64,000 bases of DNA from NCBI RefSeq assembly GCF_036323735.1, contig NC_086029.1, positions 50,773,357 through 50,837,356 of the forward strand. Direction: 5' to 3'. Below are positions 58,966 through 64,000 of this stretch, one piece after another. This DNA comes from Rattus norvegicus. Taxonomy: Eukaryota > Chordata > Mammalia > Rodentia > Muridae. Below the pieces are notes generated by a model. That model did no database searches. It saw only the letters and a program-made list of their open reading frames with translations, and had not been told where the DNA came from. The position numbers were made by a program, and so were the translations under genes. Each line of letters begins with the position of its first letter. The stretch's first letter is position 1.

Positions 58966-59560
58966 GTAGACAAGTCTGCCATGGCATTGCCCTTACTAAG
59001 GGGTTCAGGCAATCCAGTATAAAGTGTGGAACAGTACGTTTCCTTACGTTGAGTTGCTTTTGCATAAATAATTGTAAAATGTGAGAATTAGCAGTACCTA
59101 AAAAAGGGACAGTTTCAAGCAGTTGCAAACTGTAAGCTATATATTGGCTATCGGTATACAAATTAAAAGCTCGACTTTTCAACATTTCAAAAACAGTCAC
59201 TGCAGCATGTAATTCAATATTCTGTGCTGAAGCAGGGGGATGCAAGGGAATAAACATGCGATCCGATTACAGATGCTGCCTTCTCATTGGATGAGCCATC
59301 TATAAATACAGTCAGTGCATTTTCTATGGGCTGCATGCGTAAATTTACAGGAACTACAAAAGCATGCGTCGAGGTAAATTGAAACAACTTCTCTTTTGGA
59401 TGATTACAATTTTGTCTGAAAAATTTGCACATGCAATAGGCCAAGTATCAGTATTCTGTAATAACCAATTTAATTGCTGTTTGGAATAAGGAGTAAGTAT
59501 TTCATCAGCTTCTTTCCCAAAATACTCTCTTGATTCTATCCTACAATTCTCTATTAACAC
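58965..59560 (-). pseudogene. ERVK RNase H domain remnant
   Basis: Three overlapping minus-strand frames together cover the region. The first acidic motif F-I-D-G-S lies in the frame at 59214-59444. The second (I-E-L-H-A) and third (Y-T-D-S-Q-Y) lie in the frame at 58898-59257. The acidic residues themselves are still present, but a frameshift near 59.26 kb separates the first from the others. RNase H degrades the RNA strand during reverse transcription; this copy is broken. Confidence 0.75.
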
Positions 59561-60360
59561 AGCAACAGCTTCCTAATAGGGTGCTAAAACTTTCTTTGGA
59601 GAAGATGAATCCACATTTATGGTCCCTTTTGCCAAAGGACTGCTGTGGGTACAAACAACCAACAATTGGTCATAGTCTATATAATGTATCTGTTGTAGAC
59701 TAATAGCTTCCTCTATTTCTGCAAAGCTATTCTTCCCTCATCAGTTAATTGTCAAGGGGAATCAGGATTTGCATCCCCCTTAAGAATATCAGAGGTTTAA
59801 GTTCTCCCGTGGAAAGCTTACGGTGAGGTCTTAAGCCAATTAACATCTCCTAACAGCTTTTGAAAATAATTTAAATTAAATAAACTATCTTTTCTTATTT
59901 GAATTTTCTGTGCCACAATTTGTTTAGGATATAGCTGATGTCCCAAATATTGCAAAGGATATATTGTCTTTGAATCTTTTCTAGAGCAACAATTACTCCA
60001 AGGATTTAAAGCTCATTGTATAAGAGCAAAGGCTTGTAGTAAAACTCCTTCGGAGGGATCAGCTAATAAAATCCCTTCCATATAATGAATAATATACACC
60101 GAAAGATTCAGAGTCCTGACTTCTTATGTTGAAGCAGTGAAAATGCTTTTACATAATGTAGGGCTATTAGCCATTCCTTTGCAAAACTTTCTGATAATAT
60201 CACTTCATGGGCTCTCCAAAATTACAAGCAAGCTCACTAAATGCAAACTTCCTACCGTCACCAGGATGCAAAGGAACAGTATAAAAACAATCCTCCAAAT
60301 CCTTAATAATTCCATATGCATTTCCTGAAATGGCAGTTGGAGTAAGCAAATGGGCTATAA
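59560..60360 (-). pseudogene. ERVK reverse transcriptase remnant
   Basis: The palm motif D-L-E-D-C-F with the first catalytic aspartate (codon 60299-60301) is present, followed by P-L-H-P and a F-A-F segment, then an in-frame stop in the fingers-palm region. The catalytic loop reads Y-M-E-G (60073-60084), where retroviral enzymes have Y-M-D-D, so both aspartates of the active-site loop are lost. The two motifs are in different frames, showing at least one frameshift. The thumb/connection region is only loosely recognisable. Confidence 0.8.
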
Positions 60361-60920
60361 TGCTCTCACAAGTTCTATAGCCTCATCAACCCTTTGCAAA
60401 CCCTGCAACAATCCCAATAAATGTGAGTTAGAATCCTGGACCTGTGATCAAACTGCAAACTGCAGCCAATGGAACACTGGTAGTTCAACCACAATCTTGA
60501 AGTTTCCCTGTAACACCAGAGCGCAACCACAGCTTTGGAAAGGAAAACTCAATCTCCAAACAATCCAGTCTCTTCGAAATCAACACCAAGTCCATCTCCC
60601 TCATGATACAAGGTTTGACTGCCAATTCCTGCACATGAATGCACGACGGTGTGGCCTCCAATACCTCACCAAAGAGACATTGCCCTAAATCCTATCTTTT
60701 ATAATTCTGGTTTCTAGGATAAGAATGAGATTAAGTATTACCCAATTTAGAGGTATCTTTAGAGACCTGTTTCCCTGGGTTGGCTCATACCAGGCGTTGT
60801 TATCTAGAATGACTCCCATGGAGTTCCCAGTGTTAGGCCAACTTTCTATTACCAATGTTACACGTTTTTAATCATACCCAAAAACTTATAAGCCAATAAT
60901 CTATAGCCAAGACATGCACA
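60360..60920 (-). other. Interior ERVK-adjacent sequence, not recognised
   Basis: About 560 bases between the reverse transcriptase and the next ID element. The plus-strand frame at 60350-60688 shows no family I recognise. It may be decayed 5' pol sequence or the junction of an internal deletion. Confidence 0.4.
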
Positions 60921-60922
60921 AA

Positions 60923-61070
60923 CATAGTTATACTTTTTGGTGTTTGGCTTTCTTTTTTTTTTTTTTTTTTTTTTTTTTTCCGGAGCTGAGGACTGAACCC
61001 AGGGCCTTTCGCTTGCTAGGCAAGCGCTCTACCACTGAGCTAAATCCCCAACCCCATATTTATACTTTTT
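60923..61070 (-). mobile_element. ID SINE inside the ERVK, about 16-bp target-site duplication
   Basis: Inverted ID body with a T tract of more than 25 bases. Direct repeat CATAGTTATACTTTTT (60923-60938) and CATATTTATACTTTTT (61055-61070), one mismatch. Confidence 0.93.
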
Positions 61071-62011
61071 AAACCAGTAGAAACAAAAATGAAGTGGCTA
61101 CACACATCTTATATATTTAGACCAAACACAATTTTCTTACTTTTTCTAGCTGTAATTTCAAGAGAGGAGCGGCTCGTCACCTGTTGAAGCCAACAGACAC
61201 AGTCACAGAGATTTTTCTAGGAAAACCAGCCATCAGCTTCCTTACTTTAGAAGCTTAGAAGCTGCTGTCCTCTGTAAGAGCAGCTTGTGCAGACAATCAG
61301 CCCCTGGCAGGGCTTCTCCAGTTATGCTAGACTCCTAGCCACAGGTACAGGGCTCCCAAGGCCAATTGAGATGCCCCCCCACCCCTTTTTGAAACGAGTT
61401 AAACTAAATCAAGGGGTAAACGACCAGCAGATAGTTTTAACCTTTTTTTTTTTTTTTGAACATGAAACAAAGAGCAGCAAACAAACAACAAAACAAAAAG
61501 ACAGACAAGGACATATTGGTGCTCCAAGAGCAGACAACAAACATAGAGAGAAGAGAATTAGATGTCCCACCAAAGGGACCCAAACCCAGAGTGTAAGCAT
61601 TCCTCCAGTGGAAGCCAGAGGAAGCAAGATGTCTTCCAACCTCCCCCTGAGCCTAGGAGTGCTCGGAAACAGCTTACATGCATTTCCTTCTCTTTGGCCA
61701 AAGCATCCCCTGATAGGAGGGGAGAATTGCCTTTCTCAAACCCATTTTCTCTCTCAAGTGTGGGGACTAAACAATCTCTAATCCGGGTTCAAAGACTTAA
61801 AGCATCTATGAGAACTATCTTCGCTCCTCTAGACTTTTAGAATATCTCTAAACACATACACAAAAAAGCGTTTTACCAGTACCTTGTCCCTTTTTCCAAG
61901 GTTGATTCACCGCTGGCCCAACACTTCTTTACTCTCCTTTGCACGGGCTTTTATACCCCCGGTGTCTTCACTGTATCCCGCTTATTGGAGCTCCAACATA
62001 GAGGCACCATT
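61071..62011 (-). pseudogene. ERVK leader and possible gag start
   Basis: On minus, a weak match to a lysine-tRNA primer-binding site (TGGTGCC..., about 62009-61990) is followed by a leader containing TATAAAAG near 61.95 kb. Near 61.75 kb an ATG opens a short frame beginning M-G-L-R, as expected for a myristoylated matrix start, but it stops after about 23 codons. A second A-rich tract lies at about 61442-61457. Assignment as gag is inference from position and the M-G start. Confidence 0.4.
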
Positions 62012-62135
62012 TGACCAAGTCAGCTCAGTCAGTCAACAGGTTCTCCAGGGCAGGAGTGAGGATTAAAGAGAAAAAAAACACACAATTAGACAACATTATA
62101 ACACGACTCCAGCCTGTTCTGAGCTTAAGCCGCGG
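62012..62135 (-). mobile_element. ERVK 5' end: R-U5-like segment without U3
   Basis: On plus, 62097-62125 ('tataacacgactccagcctg' onward) matches the R end at 55923-55951 ('tgtaacatgactccagtcag' onward). Between it and the primer-site-like sequence lie about 85 bases that would be U5. Rightward of about 62.13 kb the resemblance to the other LTR stops, and no TATAAA or U3 text is found. Confidence 0.6.
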
Positions 62136-62804
62136 CTTTCCTTAAAGCTTTCCCTCCCGCGTTCTTCTACATCATGCAAAGCATGAACTGTGGTTGTTCT
62201 CTGAGGTCTTGCACCGCTTCTCCTCGGTAATGTCGCCTGACGAGCAGGCAATGAATCCTGGTCTCTAATGTGCATGCAGAGATCACAATCTCCTAATAAA
62301 TTTAGCGTGTTTTCTTAGAATCGACATCGTATTGAATTTTGTAAAGTATCTAAACTGAGTTGCAGTGTAAGGAGCGTGTGCCTGGGTTCTATGCTGTCAC
62401 TACACAATTCTATGAGCATCGAGTGGAGTTTAACTCCACTACGTCGTTGTGGCTGCTCAGTATCACTTCCTGACCATCTAACTCCCAGGAAGCACGGTAT
62501 ACAGGAAAACCACCTTTTCAATTTGTTATTTCATGAAATTTGCACTAGCAAACATTAAATTGAAAAGGGTTATTTCTCTGGAGTGTGCCCAGCAATTAAT
62601 TTTGTATCAGCAAATTAAGAGAGCAGCTTTCAGAGGCACACATTCACAGTTAAAGAGTCTGCTTTTGCAAACTGTCTTCAAGTGTGAGGCGTATTTCTTC
62701 CATCTAGTCATCTTTATCTACTATAAATTCGTTCATTGCCAGAAAATTAAAGTACATTAACTAAATTATGGATAAAGTGATACTGAGAAATTATATTAAG
62801 AATA
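62136..62804. other. Intergenic, no feature recognised
   Basis: About 670 bases between the ERVK element and a B2 SINE. Short frames only, no recognisable repeat. Confidence 0.5.
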
Positions 62805-62964
62805 AAAATGCACTGGAGAGATAGTTCAGAGGTTATGAGCACTGACCTTCACAGAGGTCCTGAGTTCAAGTCCCAGAAACCATCTGTAATGTGATCTTGG
62901 TGCCCCCTTCTGGCGTGCAGGCAGAACACTGTATATAATAAAAAATTCTTAACAAAAAAAAAAA
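62805..62964 (+). mobile_element. B2 SINE
   Basis: 'tgcactggagagatagttca', 'gaggtcctgagttcaagtcc', 'gtgcccccttctggcgtgca', ending in an A tail that abuts the LINE-1 start. Confidence 0.9.
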
Positions 62965-64000
62965 GGAGAGAGCCCGTGGGCAGCACCCCGCGAGCAAACT
63001 TGAGCCTCGGGACCACAGGTAAGACAAACTTGTCTGCTGCAAGAAAGCTGCCTGGTGAAATCGGGACACACAGAGGCAGAATTCCTCTAGGACCGGGCAC
63101 GTCCTGTGTTTACCGGAAGTCCCACACCCGCGGATCCCGGCCCGCAGCAGCTCTCTGCTCCCAGACACCGTGGGAGAGAGACCTCACCGCCTGGTCAGGT
63201 GGGCACTCCTGAGGCTGCAGAGCGGAAGAGACCACCCCTGCCCACCCCTGCCCACATCCCTGGCCCAAGAGGAAAATGTATAAGGCATCTGGGCTCCCGT
63301 GGGGGAGGGCCCAGGAGCGGCAGGACCCCTGCCTGAGACACCGCCGGAACCTGAAGGAAACAGACCTGATAAACAGTTCTCTGCACCCAAATCCCGTGGG
63401 AGGGAGAGCTAAACCTTCAGAGAGGCAGACAAGCCTGGGAAACCAGAAGACACTGCTCTCTGTACATACATCTCAGACGCCAGAGGAAAACACCAAAGGC
63501 AATCTGGAACCCTGGTGCACTGAAGCTCCCGGAAGGGGTGGCACAGGTCTTCCTGGTTGCTGCCGCCGCAGAGAGCCCGTGGGCAGCACCCCGTGAGCAA
63601 ACTTGAGCCTCGGGACCACAGGTAAGACCAACCTTTCTGCTGCAAGAAAGCTGCCTGGTGAACTCAAGACACAGGCCCACAGGAACAGCTGAAGACCTGT
63701 AGAGAGGAAAAACTACATGCCCGAAAGCAGAACCCTCTGTCCCCATAACTGACTGAAAGAGAGGAAAACAGGTCTACAGCACTCCTGACACACAGGCTTA
63801 TAGGACAGTCTAGCCACTGTCAGAAATAGCAGAACAAAGTAACACTAGAGATAATCTGATGGCGAGAGGCAAGCGCAGGAACCCAAGCAACAGAAACCAA
63901 GACTACATGGCATCATCGGAGCCCAATTCTTCTACCAAAACAAACATGGAATATCCAAACACACCAGAAAAGCAAGATCTAGTTTCAAAATCATATTTGA
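62965..64000 (+). mobile_element. LINE-1, 5' UTR and ORF1 start (continues beyond the window)
   Basis: A GC-rich 5' region of about 890 bases precedes ORF1. A segment of about 90 bases ('gagagcccgtgggcagcacc' to 'gaaagctgcctggtgaa') occurs at about 62967-63058 and again at about 63569-63660, so the promoter contains two related units about 600 bases apart. The element has a 5' end and is therefore not 5'-truncated like most copies. Whether ORF1 and ORF2 are intact cannot be judged from this window. Confidence 0.88.
63859..64000 (+). CDS. LINE-1 ORF1 protein, N-terminal part (runs off the window)
   Basis: The ATG at 63859 opens a frame that stays open for 47 codons to the window edge, starting 'MARGKRRNPSNRNQDY' and continuing into a serine-, threonine- and proline-rich N-terminus. 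This is the start of the rodent L1 ORF1 protein, the RNA-binding coiled-coil chaperone that packages L1 RNA in the cytoplasm. Only the disordered, basic N-terminus is inside the window; the coiled coil, RRM and C-terminal domains lie beyond it. No stop or frameshift is seen in the part present. The ATG is chosen because the basic M-A-R-G-K start is typical of the family. Confidence 0.85.
   Translation, partial: MARGKRRNPSNRNQDYMASSEPNSSTKTNMEYPNTPEKQDLVSKSYL

Larger units (their letters stand above)
55892..62135 (-). mobile_element. Class II (ERVK, betaretrovirus-like) endogenous retrovirus, decayed
   Basis: About 6.2 kb on the minus strand. In transcript order: an R-U5-like segment (about 62135-62012), a lysine-tRNA-like primer site (about 62009-61990), a leader with a possible gag start, then decayed reverse transcriptase, RNase H, integrase and env, a polypurine tract (about 56393-56377), U3-R (56376-55924) and an A run. 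Most of gag and the protease region are not recognisable, so a large internal deletion is likely between about 61.1 and 60.35 kb. All genes carry stops or frameshifts. Four ID SINEs have inserted into it, each with its own target-site duplication. The right-hand end lacks a recognisable U3. Not functional; described as an old genomic copy only. Confidence 0.85.

Overview
This is a mammalian, almost certainly rat (Rattus), genomic window. The evidence is a set of twelve ID SINEs of the BC1-derived type (tRNA-like head with A and B boxes plus an A-rich tail, most with perfect target-site duplications), many B1 and B2 SINEs, rat-type LINE-1 sequence at both its 3' end (26.2-27.2 kb) and its 5' end (63.0-64.0 kb), and long CA/GA microsatellites. 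There are no bacterial operons, CRISPR arrays or phage genes.

The window holds one intact protein-coding gene, Zbtb21 (Znf295), on the minus strand. Its promoter lies in a CpG island at about 22.3-23.2 kb. A non-coding first exon ends in a strong splice donor at 22,889. Intron 1 spans about 9 kb. A single large exon (13,868 downwards) carries the whole 1,054-codon reading frame (13,856-10,692) and a 3' UTR of roughly 2.1-2.4 kb that ends near 8.3-8.6 kb. The protein is a BTB zinc-finger transcriptional regulator. From known mammalian synteny (C2CD2 - ZBTB21 - UMODL1, human 21q22.3), the left flank should lead toward C2cd2 and the right flank toward Umodl1. No exon of either was recognised here.

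The left flank (1-8.3 kb) and the right flank (23.2-64 kb) are intergenic and rich in repeats. Items of note on the right are: a 5'-truncated LINE-1 (26.2-27.2 kb) inserted at a small palindrome; an ERV LTR in three copies, two of which form an inverted repeat (36.5-38.5 kb); an LTR-like segment and an AT-rich tandem array at 39.3-42.3 kb, the array being split by a dead retrocopy of Lrrc57 (40.2-41.9 kb); a cluster of ID insertions from 43 to 61 kb; a decayed class II (ERVK, betaretrovirus-like) provirus on the minus strand at 55.9-62.1 kb; and the promoter region plus ORF1 start of a LINE-1 running out of the window at 63.0-64.0 kb.

No undescribed multi-gene system was found. The most unusual structure is the ERVK element. 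It reads R-U5-(leader)-pol-env-U3-R-poly(A), the layout of a retroviral RNA, so it may be a LINE-1-made retrocopy of a viral transcript and not an integrated provirus.
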